A DNA stretch of 13,046 nucleotides, taken from positions 1 through 13,046 of the forward strand of contig JAWXCH010000532.1 of NCBI GenBank assembly GCA_034440595.1, given 5' to 3'. Numbering within the stretch: the stretch's first letter is position 1; each line of letters begins with the position of its first letter. The position numbers and the translations under genes are program-made. The stretch is from JAWXCH01 sp034440595 (GTDB taxonomy: Bacteria > Planctomycetota > Planctomycetia > Pirellulales > JALHPA01). The notes beneath the pieces were generated by a model. It had not been told where the DNA came from. It made no database searches and was given only the letters and a program-made list of their open reading frames with translations. Shown piece by piece: positions 1 to 6,037 of this stretch.

Positions 1-57
1 AACTTCTACATCCCAAGCTGGCTATCCAAATGGACTGCACAGCAAACTGAAACAACA

Positions 58-276
58 CTAAGCCTTAGCCGTCGCCGCTTCTGCAGCAATCCGACGCTGG
101 TTCAAAATGGTCTGGCAACGTGCAATCAACCGACGGTGCCGACGCAACTCGGTCGGTGCGTCCAGCCGCTCGGTCTGAGCTTGCAGTCGCAACCGAAACA
201 AGTTTTCAGCAGCCTCTTTCCAGGTGAGCTGAATCTGCTCGTCGCTCATCTCACGGATTTCAGATGCCTTGCTCAT
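58..276 (-). CDS. rpmC: 50S ribosomal protein L29
   Basis: L29 is a small, mostly helical protein of the large subunit near the peptide exit tunnel, where it contacts L23 and trigger factor/SRP. The 72-residue product carries the family core LFRLRLQAQTERLDAPTELR, followed by RRHRRLIARCQTIL, and has an Ala-rich tail slightly longer than that of the 63-residue E. coli protein. I chose the ATG at 276 because GAAGG lies 10 nt upstream. A TTG three codons earlier is in frame but too close to that site. L29 follows rplP after 78 nt, as in nearly all bacteria; rpsQ should follow to the left of position 1. The stop codon is TAG. Identity is secure; the start is likely. Confidence 0.95.
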   Translation of the reverse strand: MSKASEIREMSDEQIQLTWKEAAENLFRLRLQAQTERLDAPTELRRHRRLIARCQTILNQRRIAAEAATAKA

Positions 277-327
277 CGCACACAATCCTTCTCAATACCA
301 ACTTGCTAAAACCACTTCAAAACCAAA

Positions 328-354
328 GGCTGGTACTCCAGCCAATAAACACTG
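328..354 (-). repeat. Hairpin repeat copy 1, directly after the rplP stop
   Basis: On the minus strand the rplP stop codon is followed immediately by CAGTGTTTATT and then GGCTGGAGTACCAGCC, a perfect 6-bp stem with an AGTA tetraloop. The same arrangement follows rpsS and, in tandem form, rplB. There is no U-tract, so it is not a standard intrinsic terminator. It probably forms a hairpin in the polycistronic mRNA. Confidence 0.75.
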
Positions 355-771
355 CTATACCGCTCGTCGTCGCAAAAACCGCACGCGAACCGGCATCTTA
401 TGGGCCAGACGTGCAAAGCACACCTTGGCCGCTTCTTCTGTCACACCACCGATTTCGTACAACACGGTCCCTGGCTTGATCACGGCTGCCCAAAAATCAG
501 GCTCACCTTTACCCTTACCCATTCGAGTTTCGAGTGGGATCGAGCTGACCGACTTGTGCGGGAACACGCGGACGTACAGCCGACCCTCGCTACGCAAATA
601 TTGCGAAGCGGCGATACGACCGGCCTCAATTGTTTGAGCACTGAGCCAACCACCCTGTGTAGCCTGAAGAGCGAAGTCGCCGAACACCACGCGATTGCCG
701 CGGGTCGCCTCACCTCTTATACGTCCTCTTTGGCTTTTTCGGTGCTTGACCCTCTTGGGCATCAGCGCCAT
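355..771 (-). CDS. rplP: 50S ribosomal protein L16
   Basis: L16 binds 23S rRNA near the A-site/peptidyl-transferase region and is needed for late 50S assembly. The 138-residue product starts MALMPKRVKHRKSQRGR and contains the diagnostic RMGKGKGEPDFWAAVIKPG and VLYEIGGVTEE segments; E. coli L16 has 136 residues. The frame stays open further upstream, to 972, but that extension is only the shadow of rpsC. The ATG at 771 is preceded by GAGG with 9 nt spacing and gives the normal family length. A second ATG at 762 is possible. The first 62 nt lie inside the 3' end of rpsC in another frame, so translation of the two genes is probably coupled. Confidence 0.96.
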   Translation of the reverse strand: MALMPKRVKHRKSQRGRIRGEATRGNRVVFGDFALQATQGGWLSAQTIEAGRIAASQYLRSEGRLYVRVFPHKSVSSIPLETRMGKGKGEPDFWAAVIKPGTVLYEIGGVTEEAAKVCFARLAHKMPVRVRFLRRRAV

Positions 772-1405
772 TGTTTGCGTCCTCGTACATGCCTTGATTA
801 ACCCACACCTGAACTCCGATATTTCCCTGAGCGGTGCTCGCCTCAGTGAAACCGTAATCGATTTTGGCTCGCAAGGTCGACAGTGGCATGGAGCCAACCG
901 TCTGCTTCTCACATCGCGCCATTTCTGCACCACCCAGCCGACCGGCCAATTGGATCTTGATCCCCCTGGCACCGGCTTCCATCGTGGTTTCGGCAGCCCG
1001 TTTCATCGTGCGGCGAAAGCTGGCTCGCTTGGCCAACTGTTCGGCGATGTCCTCGGCCACCAACTGGGCATAAATCTCTGGTCGCGAAATCTCTTCAATC
1101 TTGATATTAATGCGGCGACCCAGCAATGCCTGCAGCTCTTCTTGCAGTCGCTCAACCTCTTGTCCCTTGCGGCCGATGATGATGCCTGGCCGTGCGGCAA
1201 ACAAAATCACCTTCACTTCATCTCGCGTTCGCTCAATCTCGATCTTTGGGATGCCAGCAAACTTGAACTTGTCCTTGATGAACTTGCGCAACTTGCGGTC
1301 CTCAACCAGTAGATCCTTGAACTCTTGCTTCGAGGCGTACCAGCGACTCTTCCAGCCTTCCATGACGCCGACGCGAAAGCCGGTAGGATTTACTTTTTGA
1401 CCCAT
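710..1405 (-). CDS. rpsC: 30S ribosomal protein S3
   Basis: S3 sits at the mRNA entry channel of the small subunit. The 231-residue product (E. coli 233) begins MGQKVNPTGFRVG. It has a KH type-2 domain with the GxxG loop GRKG at residues 78-81. It also has the basic trio R131, R132 and K135, which in E. coli S3 supports the ribosome's mRNA helicase activity. The C-terminal domain ends in a Lys/Arg-rich tail (about 221-231). That tail and the residues before it are encoded in DNA that also encodes the start of L16. The start has AGGA 7 nt upstream. It follows rplV after a 112-nt spacer in which I see no gene. Confidence 0.97.
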   Translation of the reverse strand: MGQKVNPTGFRVGVMEGWKSRWYASKQEFKDLLVEDRKLRKFIKDKFKFAGIPKIEIERTRDEVKVILFAARPGIIIGRKGQEVERLQEELQALLGRRINIKIEEISRPEIYAQLVAEDIAEQLAKRASFRRTMKRAAETTMEAGARGIKIQLAGRLGGAEMARCEKQTVGSMPLSTLRAKIDYGFTEASTAQGNIGVQVWVNQGMYEDANNGADAQEGQAPKKPKRTYKR

Positions 1406-1517
1406 GTTTATGTCCTACTTTTTCACAACGAGATAAGCTGGTCGTTCTGCTCGGCTATAAGCAACCAGCGACGCCGGTCACAACTTTGGCCGAATGACTA
1501 ATCGTTTCAAAAGCTCT

Positions 1518-1850
1518 CTAAACGTAATCCAACGCGACGCGAATGTGTGCCATTCGCTTCCTAATCATAAACGCCATGCCACGTGCCCGAGGGCGAACTC
1601 GCTTGAACATCGGCCCGCCATCCACCCTGGCATCGACCACTACCAAAGTGTCGGCACTGATCGCCTTCTGTGATTCCGCGTTGCCAAGGGCACTTTTCAG
1701 CACCTTCTCCAACAACCGGGCACCGCGATGCGGCTGATACTTCAACAAATCCAGCGCCTCATCGGCGAACTTGCCACGAATCAAATCCGCCAAGGGTCGA
1801 ACCTTGCGAGCACTGATCCGTGCAAATCGATGGGTAGCCTGGTATGCCAT
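1518..1850 (-). CDS. rplV: 50S ribosomal protein L22
   Basis: L22 lines the exit tunnel with its long beta-hairpin loop and binds all domains of 23S rRNA. The 110-residue product matches the usual length. It shows the N-terminal SARKVRPLADLIRG segment and the C-terminal hairpin region, rich in Arg and Met (FKRVRPRARGMAFMIRKRM), ending in HIRVAL. The ATG at 1850 has AAGGA 7 nt upstream. It lies between rpsS (83-nt spacer carrying a hairpin repeat) and rpsC. No truncation or odd residues were noticed. Confidence 0.96.
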   Translation of the reverse strand: MAYQATHRFARISARKVRPLADLIRGKFADEALDLLKYQPHRGARLLEKVLKSALGNAESQKAISADTLVVVDARVDGGPMFKRVRPRARGMAFMIRKRMAHIRVALDYV

Positions 1851-1907
1851 GTCACTATCCTTAAACGTCTAACGCAATTCAAAATTCAAACCAACCAGCA
1901 GCCAAAT

Positions 1908-1933
1908 GCCGGTACTCCGGCAAATAGACACTG
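1908..1933 (-). repeat. Hairpin repeat copy 2, directly after the rpsS stop
   Basis: On the minus strand the rpsS TAA is followed at once by CAGTGTCTATTT and then GCCGGAGTACCGGC, a 5-bp stem with an AGTA loop. Compared with copy 1, one stem base pair changes on both sides (T-A there, C-G here), so pairing is kept. This suggests the hairpin, not the bare sequence, is conserved. Confidence 0.75.
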
Positions 1934-2206
1934 TTACTTTTTGCCACCCTTGCCGCCGTGCCCGCGGAATGTTCGTGTCGGAGAAAACTCACCCAACTTG
2001 TGGCCAACCATGTCTTCGGTGACAGTGACCTTCATGTGCAGCTTGCCGTTATGAACCATAAATGTCTGGCCGACGAACTCTGGAATGATCGTGCAGGCAC
2101 GTGCCCAGGTCTTGATCGGTTCCTTGATTCCGTTGCTGTTCATCTTCTCAACCTTGGCAAATAGCTTCGGGTCGACAAAGGGTCCTTTTTTCAGCGAACG
2201 TCCCAT
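1934..2206 (-). CDS. rpsS: 30S ribosomal protein S19
   Basis: S19 is in the head of the small subunit, pairs with S13 and helps form bridges to the large subunit. The 90-residue product has the family start MGRSLKKGPFVD, the central WARACTIIPEFVGQTFMVHNG and the end GEFSPTRTFRGHGG. The start codon is ATG at 2206; a GGAG lies about 12 nt upstream, somewhat far. It lies between rplB (85-nt spacer with two repeat copies) and rplV. The family and length leave no doubt. Confidence 0.97.
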   Translation of the reverse strand: MGRSLKKGPFVDPKLFAKVEKMNSNGIKEPIKTWARACTIIPEFVGQTFMVHNGKLHMKVTVTEDMVGHKLGEFSPTRTFRGHGGKGGKK

Positions 2207-2252
2207 GATTCAAACAAGCTCCAATGATCAACTAATTAAATCAAACACTACC

Positions 2253-2291
2253 GCTGGTACTCCAGCAATCAAATACTGGTACTCCGGCCAA
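2253..2291 (-). repeat. Tandem hairpin repeat copies 3 and 4 after the rplB stop
   Basis: Two copies of the S10-operon repeat lie head to tail with a period of 22 nt (GGAGTACC to GGAGTACC). Downstream of the rplB stop on the minus strand the first copy has GGCCGGAGTACCAG with an imperfect stem. The second has CAGTATTTGATT followed by the perfect 5-bp stem GCTGGAGTACCAGC. The CAGT..TTATT stretch seen in the other copies may be the remnant of a preceding unit. Confidence 0.7.
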
Positions 2292-3149
2292 TTAACGCAG
2301 CTTGAGCTGCCCGTACCGACGCGAGCGGCGGCGACGGACAATCGAAGCGTTCGATGGCTTGCGACGCTTACGCGTTCCGCCACCCTTAGCATTCTTGGCA
2401 GTTGGACTCACCGGGTGACGACCACCCTTGGTGCGACCTTCACCACCACCGTGCGGATGATCGACCGGATTCATCGCCGTTCCGCGAACATGCGGGCGTC
2501 GACCCATCCAGCGACTGCGTCCAGCCTTACCAAGCACCACATTCATATGATCGCTATTGCCGATCTGGCCAATACTGGCGCGACAGGCGGCCGGCACACG
2601 GCGAATTTCACCACTCGGTAGCGTCAACTGTGCCCAGTCGGCTTCGCGAGCAACCAGCGTGGCACTACTGCCCGCCGAGCGACACAAACGGCCACCGCGA
2701 CCAGGCTGCAACTCAACATTATGTCCGACCATACCAAGCGGAATATCCCGCAACGGCATGCAGTTACCGATGGATGGCGGTGCATCAGGTCCATTGCTGA
2801 CCTCAGCACCAGCTTCCAAACCATCTGGAGCCAAGATATAGGCCTTCTCGCCATCGGCATAATGCAACAACGCGATACGGGCACTGCGATTTGGATCGTA
2901 CTGAATCGAATCAACCTTGGCAGGGATTCCATCCTTGGTACGACGAAAATCGATCACGCGATAAAACTGCTTGTGACCACCACCACGATGTCGCGAGGTA
3001 ATCACACCCTGATTATTGCGGCCACCCTTTTTCTTTTTTCGAACCAACAACGACCGCTCGGGCTTGGCACCTGGCGTCAATTCAGCGAAATCGCTGACGC
3101 TCGCTCCACGGCGACCTGGCGTAGTCGGATTATATCGGCGAATACCCAT
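2292..3149 (-). CDS. rplB: 50S ribosomal protein L2
   Basis: L2 is a primary 23S rRNA binder required for subunit association and peptidyl-transferase activity. The 285-residue product (E. coli 273) shows the RNA-binding segment GGRNNQGVITSRHRGGGHKQ near residues 42-61, the DPNRSARIAL strand, and the highly conserved MNPVDHPHGGGEGR at about 226-239 with its essential histidine. The C-terminus is an Arg/Lys-rich extension ending GQLKLR, slightly longer than in E. coli. The ATG at 3149 has only a weak GAAAG ribosome binding site. A spacer of 71 nt separates it from rplW. Confidence 0.97.
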   Translation of the reverse strand: MGIRRYNPTTPGRRGASVSDFAELTPGAKPERSLLVRKKKKGGRNNQGVITSRHRGGGHKQFYRVIDFRRTKDGIPAKVDSIQYDPNRSARIALLHYADGEKAYILAPDGLEAGAEVSNGPDAPPSIGNCMPLRDIPLGMVGHNVELQPGRGGRLCRSAGSSATLVAREADWAQLTLPSGEIRRVPAACRASIGQIGNSDHMNVVLGKAGRSRWMGRRPHVRGTAMNPVDHPHGGGEGRTKGGRHPVSPTAKNAKGGGTRKRRKPSNASIVRRRRSRRYGQLKLR

Positions 3150-3220
3150 AATATTTACTTTCGATCAAAACCAGCTAACAACCGCTCTAACCCGTCTTAG
3201 CAAACTGGAACTACCGCAGA

Positions 3221-3565
3221 CTAAAAGAAGTCAATCTTGTCTTCTGGATGCAACTTGACAATGGCTTTCTTCCAGTCGCTGGTCATCACGATCTTGTTTC
3301 GACTGCGGCGGGGTCGCCCCTTGCGATTCTGAATGTAGACCTTCACGACTCGTACATTGAACAACTCGGCGACTGCACGGCGAACGTCGAACTTGGTCGC
3401 CTGGCGATTGACTTCAAACGCATAGGCATTCACGCGATTGGCGCGGTGCAATCCCTTTTCAGTCACCAACGGTCGAACAAGCACCTGATGCGGTGCCAAC
3501 AGCGGGTTGAACCGCTCGTCGACCACTTTCAGATCTGCTTCGTTCTTTGCTGTGCCAGTTGCCAT
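3221..3565 (-). CDS. rplW: 50S ribosomal protein L23
   Basis: L23 sits at the tunnel exit and is the docking site for trigger factor and SRP. The 114-residue product shows the family motif VRPLVTEKGLHRANRVNAYAF with FDVRRAVAELFNVRV and a Lys/Arg-rich loop (QNRKGRPRRSRNK). It is about 14 residues longer than E. coli L23, mainly from a non-conserved N-terminal stretch of about 25 residues. The ATG at 3565 has AAGGA 8 nt upstream, which supports this longer start. A hairpin lies just before that ribosome binding site. Confidence 0.95.
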   Translation of the reverse strand: MATGTAKNEADLKVVDERFNPLLAPHQVLVRPLVTEKGLHRANRVNAYAFEVNRQATKFDVRRAVAELFNVRVVKVYIQNRKGRPRRSRNKIVMTSDWKKAIVKLHPEDKIDFF

Positions 3566-3586
3566 AAACCACTTCCTTTATTTCAC

Positions 3587-3602
3587 CGACCTTTCAAGGT
3601 CG
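3587..3602 (-). other. Short hairpin before the rplW ribosome binding site
   Basis: CGACCTT and AAGGTCG form a perfect 7-bp inverted repeat with 2 nt between them, in the rplD-rplW spacer just upstream of the AAGGA site of rplW. Just after the rplD stop the spacer also holds a short direct repeat (ATTGATTTTGG / ATTGATTTGG). It has no U-tract, so a terminator is unlikely. An effect on rplW initiation is possible but not shown. Confidence 0.4.
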
Positions 3603-3633
3603 ATTCATCCAAATCAATACTACCAAAATCAAT

Positions 3634-4296
3634 CTAAGCCTTGGTTGCTTCGGCCTTTTCAGCCTGCACCTGTTCAGCGGCAGCCTTCATCGAATCCAAT
3701 GCCGCTCGGGTCATCAACAACCGTCGTGGCTTCAAAATCGTCAGAGCATTCAGTTCCGCCACCGGCGAAACCGTTACGTTCTGAATGTTCCGAGCCGACA
3801 GGTAAAGGTTGTTATCACGTTCGCTGGTTGCAACCAGAACCGAACGATCGCCAATCTTTAGTGCGTTCATCAGGCCCGCAATCTGCGAGGTCTTTGGTGC
3901 CGACAGAGTCAACTCGTCAATCACCAACACTTCGTTATCTTGAATACGTGCGGCCAGGGCCATTCGCGTGGCCAACTGCAATGCCTTGCGTGGCAGCCGA
4001 TAGCCGAAATCGCGAGGATCTTTGCGGAAAATGTGCCCGCCGCCACGACGAATACCACTGCGACGTGAACCAGCTCGGGCATTGCCCGTCCCCTTCTGGC
4101 GATACATCTTCTTGGTACTGCCGGCGACCATGCCGCGGCTCTTCGTGCCCATCGTCCCTTGACGCAGGTTGGCCTGATACATGACGACGGCGTCGTGCAA
4201 CAACTGGCGATTGATATTTGCGGCAAAAACGCCAGGATCGATGTCGTACTTGCCGACTTCTGCTCCCGTCGAATTGAAAACCGTTAGGCTGGCCAT
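3634..4296 (-). CDS. rplD: 50S ribosomal protein L4
   Basis: L4 binds 23S rRNA domain I and extends a loop to the exit tunnel constriction; in enterobacteria it also represses the S10 operon. The 220-residue product has the tunnel-loop core MYRQKGTGNARAGSRRS (residues 64-80) and GGGHIF (85-90), then a C-terminal domain with VLVIDELTLSAPKT. The open frame extends 14 codons further upstream, but those residues are not L4-like; MASLTVFNSTG from ATG 4296 fits the family. A weak GCGGGAA lies upstream. The 100-nt spacer from rplC holds several GGGA stretches. The C-terminal tail is Ala/Glu/Lys-rich. Confidence 0.95.
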   Translation of the reverse strand: MASLTVFNSTGAEVGKYDIDPGVFAANINRQLLHDAVVMYQANLRQGTMGTKSRGMVAGSTKKMYRQKGTGNARAGSRRSGIRRGGGHIFRKDPRDFGYRLPRKALQLATRMALAARIQDNEVLVIDELTLSAPKTSQIAGLMNALKIGDRSVLVATSERDNNLYLSARNIQNVTVSPVAELNALTILKPRRLLMTRAALDSMKAAAEQVQAEKAEATKA

Positions 4297-4396
4297 ACTA
4301 CTATTTCCCGCTAAAAACCAATTCCCGCAAAAACCCAATCACTCCCGTACCCAACTCCCCGCAAAGCACTAACTCAAAAAGCCAGTAAAATACCGA

Positions 4397-5083
4397 CTAA
4401 AATGTATTCGTCGGGCGGATATACAAGTACCCGCCATTTGGCCCTGGAACAGCACCGCGGATCAGCAACAAGCTATTGTCGCCATCGACGCGAACCACCC
4501 GCAGATTGCGAGAGGTAACCTTCTCGGCTCCCCATCGACCAGCCATCCGCTTACCCTTAAAAGTACGAGCGGGAAACGTATTCTGACCGGTACCACCGCC
4601 GTGGCGATGCACCTTCTTCACACCGTGCGATGCACGCTGTCCGCTGAAATTATGGCGACGCATGACACCCGCCGTGCCGCGACCCTTGCTGGTGCCGGTC
4701 ACATCGACTGCCTTGATTTCCGAGAACAAGCCGACGGTCAATTCTTGACCGATGGTGTAAGACTCAACAGGAGTGCGAAACTCCCGGATATATCGCTTTG
4801 GCTCGGAATCAGCCTTCACAGAGGGGACCAAACCTGCCTTGGCCCGAAGCTTAGATCGTCGACTCTCTAGTTTGGCCACATGGCCACGCTCACTACGACT
4901 GGCAAGACGCCGAGGTTTATCGAGAAAACCAACCTGGACTGCCTCATAGCCATCCCGTTCCTTTGTCCGCAACTGCAGGACATTGCAAGGGCCAGCCTGA
5001 ATAACGGTTACCGGAATTGCGGTCCCCGCCTCGTCAAATATTTGCGTCATCCCGACCTTCCGGCCGAGCAGTCCCATAGTCAT
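4397..5083 (-). CDS. rplC: 50S ribosomal protein L3
   Basis: L3 is an early assembly protein whose finger reaches the peptidyl-transferase centre. The 228-residue product starts MTMGLLGRKVGMTQIFDE. It has the signature region FSGQRASHGVKKVHRHGG (about residues 146-163) and then GTGQNTFPARTFKGKRMAG. The Gln in GQN (Q167) matches the glutamine methylated by PrmB in E. coli L3. AGGG stands 8 nt before the ATG at 5083; an ATG two codons later is a less likely start. It is separated from rpsJ by an unusually long 232-nt spacer. Confidence 0.96.
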   Translation of the reverse strand: MTMGLLGRKVGMTQIFDEAGTAIPVTVIQAGPCNVLQLRTKERDGYEAVQVGFLDKPRRLASRSERGHVAKLESRRSKLRAKAGLVPSVKADSEPKRYIREFRTPVESYTIGQELTVGLFSEIKAVDVTGTSKGRGTAGVMRRHNFSGQRASHGVKKVHRHGGGTGQNTFPARTFKGKRMAGRWGAEKVTSRNLRVVRVDGDNSLLLIRGAVPGPNGGYLYIRPTNTF

Positions 5084-5315
5084 CGTCGTTACCCTAAATG
5101 CGCCTCGCCAAGCAGGAACTCGGAGACAAGCCAGTCGCCAGGCGACCCGACTCTTGCTAGCTTTCGCTCGCCATCTGGCAAGCTGCCAGCAATGCTCCGC
5201 TTTACCTACCGGGCTTCCGTTGCATAGTGTTCCTGAAGAGAACCATTAACAACAAAACCCAAAACTCACCTCCGCGACACAATCGCGGGGGGAGCAAGAA
5301 TACCATTAAATGAAC
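5084..5315 (-). other. Long structured spacer between rpsJ and rplC
   Basis: This 232-nt gap contains no credible gene. Read on the minus strand it has three short perfect hairpins: 5272-5288 (CCGCGA / TCGCGG, 5-nt loop), 5175-5189 (CTGGCA / TGCCAG, 3-nt loop) and 5134-5146 (GTCGC / GCGAC, 3-nt loop). The first lies about 27 nt after the rpsJ stop and is followed by a T-rich but interrupted stretch. The region may be an mRNA leader or attenuator for rplC and the genes after it. I see no convincing promoter in it. Confidence 0.45.
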
Positions 5316-5630
5316 TCAACCGCTAGCTTTAATCTTAATATCCACACCGGCCGGCAAACTCAGCTTGTTCAAAGCCTCGATCGTCTTGGCCGTCGCTTGG
5401 ACAATATCAATCAAACGCTTGTGCGTCCGAATCTCAAACTGCTGACGAGCCTTCTTGTCAATGTGAGGACTCGACAACACCGTATAACGCTCAATTCGAG
5501 TTGGCAACGGAATTGGCCCATGAACCTCAGAGTTGGTCCGCTTGGCGGTATCCACAATCTCCGCGGCACTCTGGTCCAAGACCGAGTGATCATAGGCTTC
5601 CATTCGAATCCGAATCGTATTCTGCGACAC
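5316..5630 (-). CDS. rpsJ: 30S ribosomal protein S10 (transcription factor NusE)
   Basis: S10 is a head protein of the small subunit and, as NusE, part of the antitermination complex with NusB. The 104-residue product (E. coli 103) reads SQNTIRIRMEAYDHSVLDQ, then AEIVDTAKRT, the loop GPIPLPTRIERYTVLSSPH and RTHKRLIDI, all family hallmarks. Translation starts with GTG at 5630, supported by GGAG 7 nt upstream and by agreement with the E. coli N-terminus; the next in-frame ATG would remove the first beta strand. It is the first gene of the operon and lies about 170 nt below the promoter. Confidence 0.97.
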   Translation of the reverse strand: MSQNTIRIRMEAYDHSVLDQSAAEIVDTAKRTNSEVHGPIPLPTRIERYTVLSSPHIDKKARQQFEIRTHKRLIDIVQATAKTIEALNKLSLPAGVDIKIKASG

Positions 5631-6037
5631 AGCAGCTCTCCCACCAACTTTGGATAATCAGTCCCCAACATTCTGGCAACCAGATGCCGCGACCCTAAAA
5701 GCCTGCGACAGCCAGAACCGGCGGTGATGCGATTTATGCTGATTTCTCGGCAAAAACTCGCGTTTGCATCCCTGGTAACCAAGGCACCGCCAAGGGGGAA
5801 ACCACCGATCTTAAGGAACGGCGTGGCAAGTGTCAACGGCCGTTGCGGTGACATTTTGAGAATTTCCGACCGGAAAGCCCGACAACCCGCCATGCCGGAC
5901 AGTTGTATCGAAAATCGGCATTCCGTCGACCTGCCGGTTGATAAAATGGAGAAAATAGCTAGCGCATGCCGTGCCGCCCACAGTCGCCTTTCGATCCGCC
6001 GAAAGAGTGCCTGGGTTTCACTTCTGCTGCTTTCCCC
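5631..6037 (-). other. 407-bp gene-free region: S10 operon leader and upstream DNA
   Basis: No coding sequence is supported between rpsJ and the helicase gene. Positions 5631 to about 5801 would be the transcribed leader of the S10 operon. It contains a bulged hairpin at 5669-5686 (CATCTGG / CCAGAATG) and the rpsJ ribosome binding site. Upstream are the promoter (5808-5836), a 12-bp palindrome (5834-5845) and a short inverted repeat TTTCCG-2 nt-CGGAAA (5863-5876). No clear intrinsic terminator for the helicase gene is visible, so read-through into the operon is possible. Confidence 0.5.
5808..5836 (-). promoter_or_regulatory. Sigma70-type promoter of the S10 operon
   Basis: On the minus strand TTGACA (revcomp of 5831-5836) is separated by exactly 17 bp from TAAGAT (revcomp of 5808-5813). 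That is a perfect -35 box, an optimal spacer and a -10 box with five of six consensus bases. Initiation would be near 5801, giving a leader of about 170 nt before rpsJ. The -35 box overlaps a perfect 12-bp palindrome (CAACGGCCGTTG, 5834-5845), which could be an operator. Confidence 0.75.

Noticed and set aside
1..57. Degenerate copy of the S10 hairpin repeat after rpmC
   Set aside because: Some words resemble it (CAGTTTG, CCAGC), but the GGAGTACC core and the stem are missing.
772..972. Longer start for L16 (67 extra codons in frame)
   Set aside because: The extra part is the rpsC shadow and has no L16 similarity; ATG 771 has a ribosome binding site and gives the normal length.
4297..4396. 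Several GGGA stretches in the rplC-rplD spacer as multiple ribosome binding sites
   Set aside because: Only the one next to ATG 4296 precedes an L4-like start; the others look like simple G-rich sequence.
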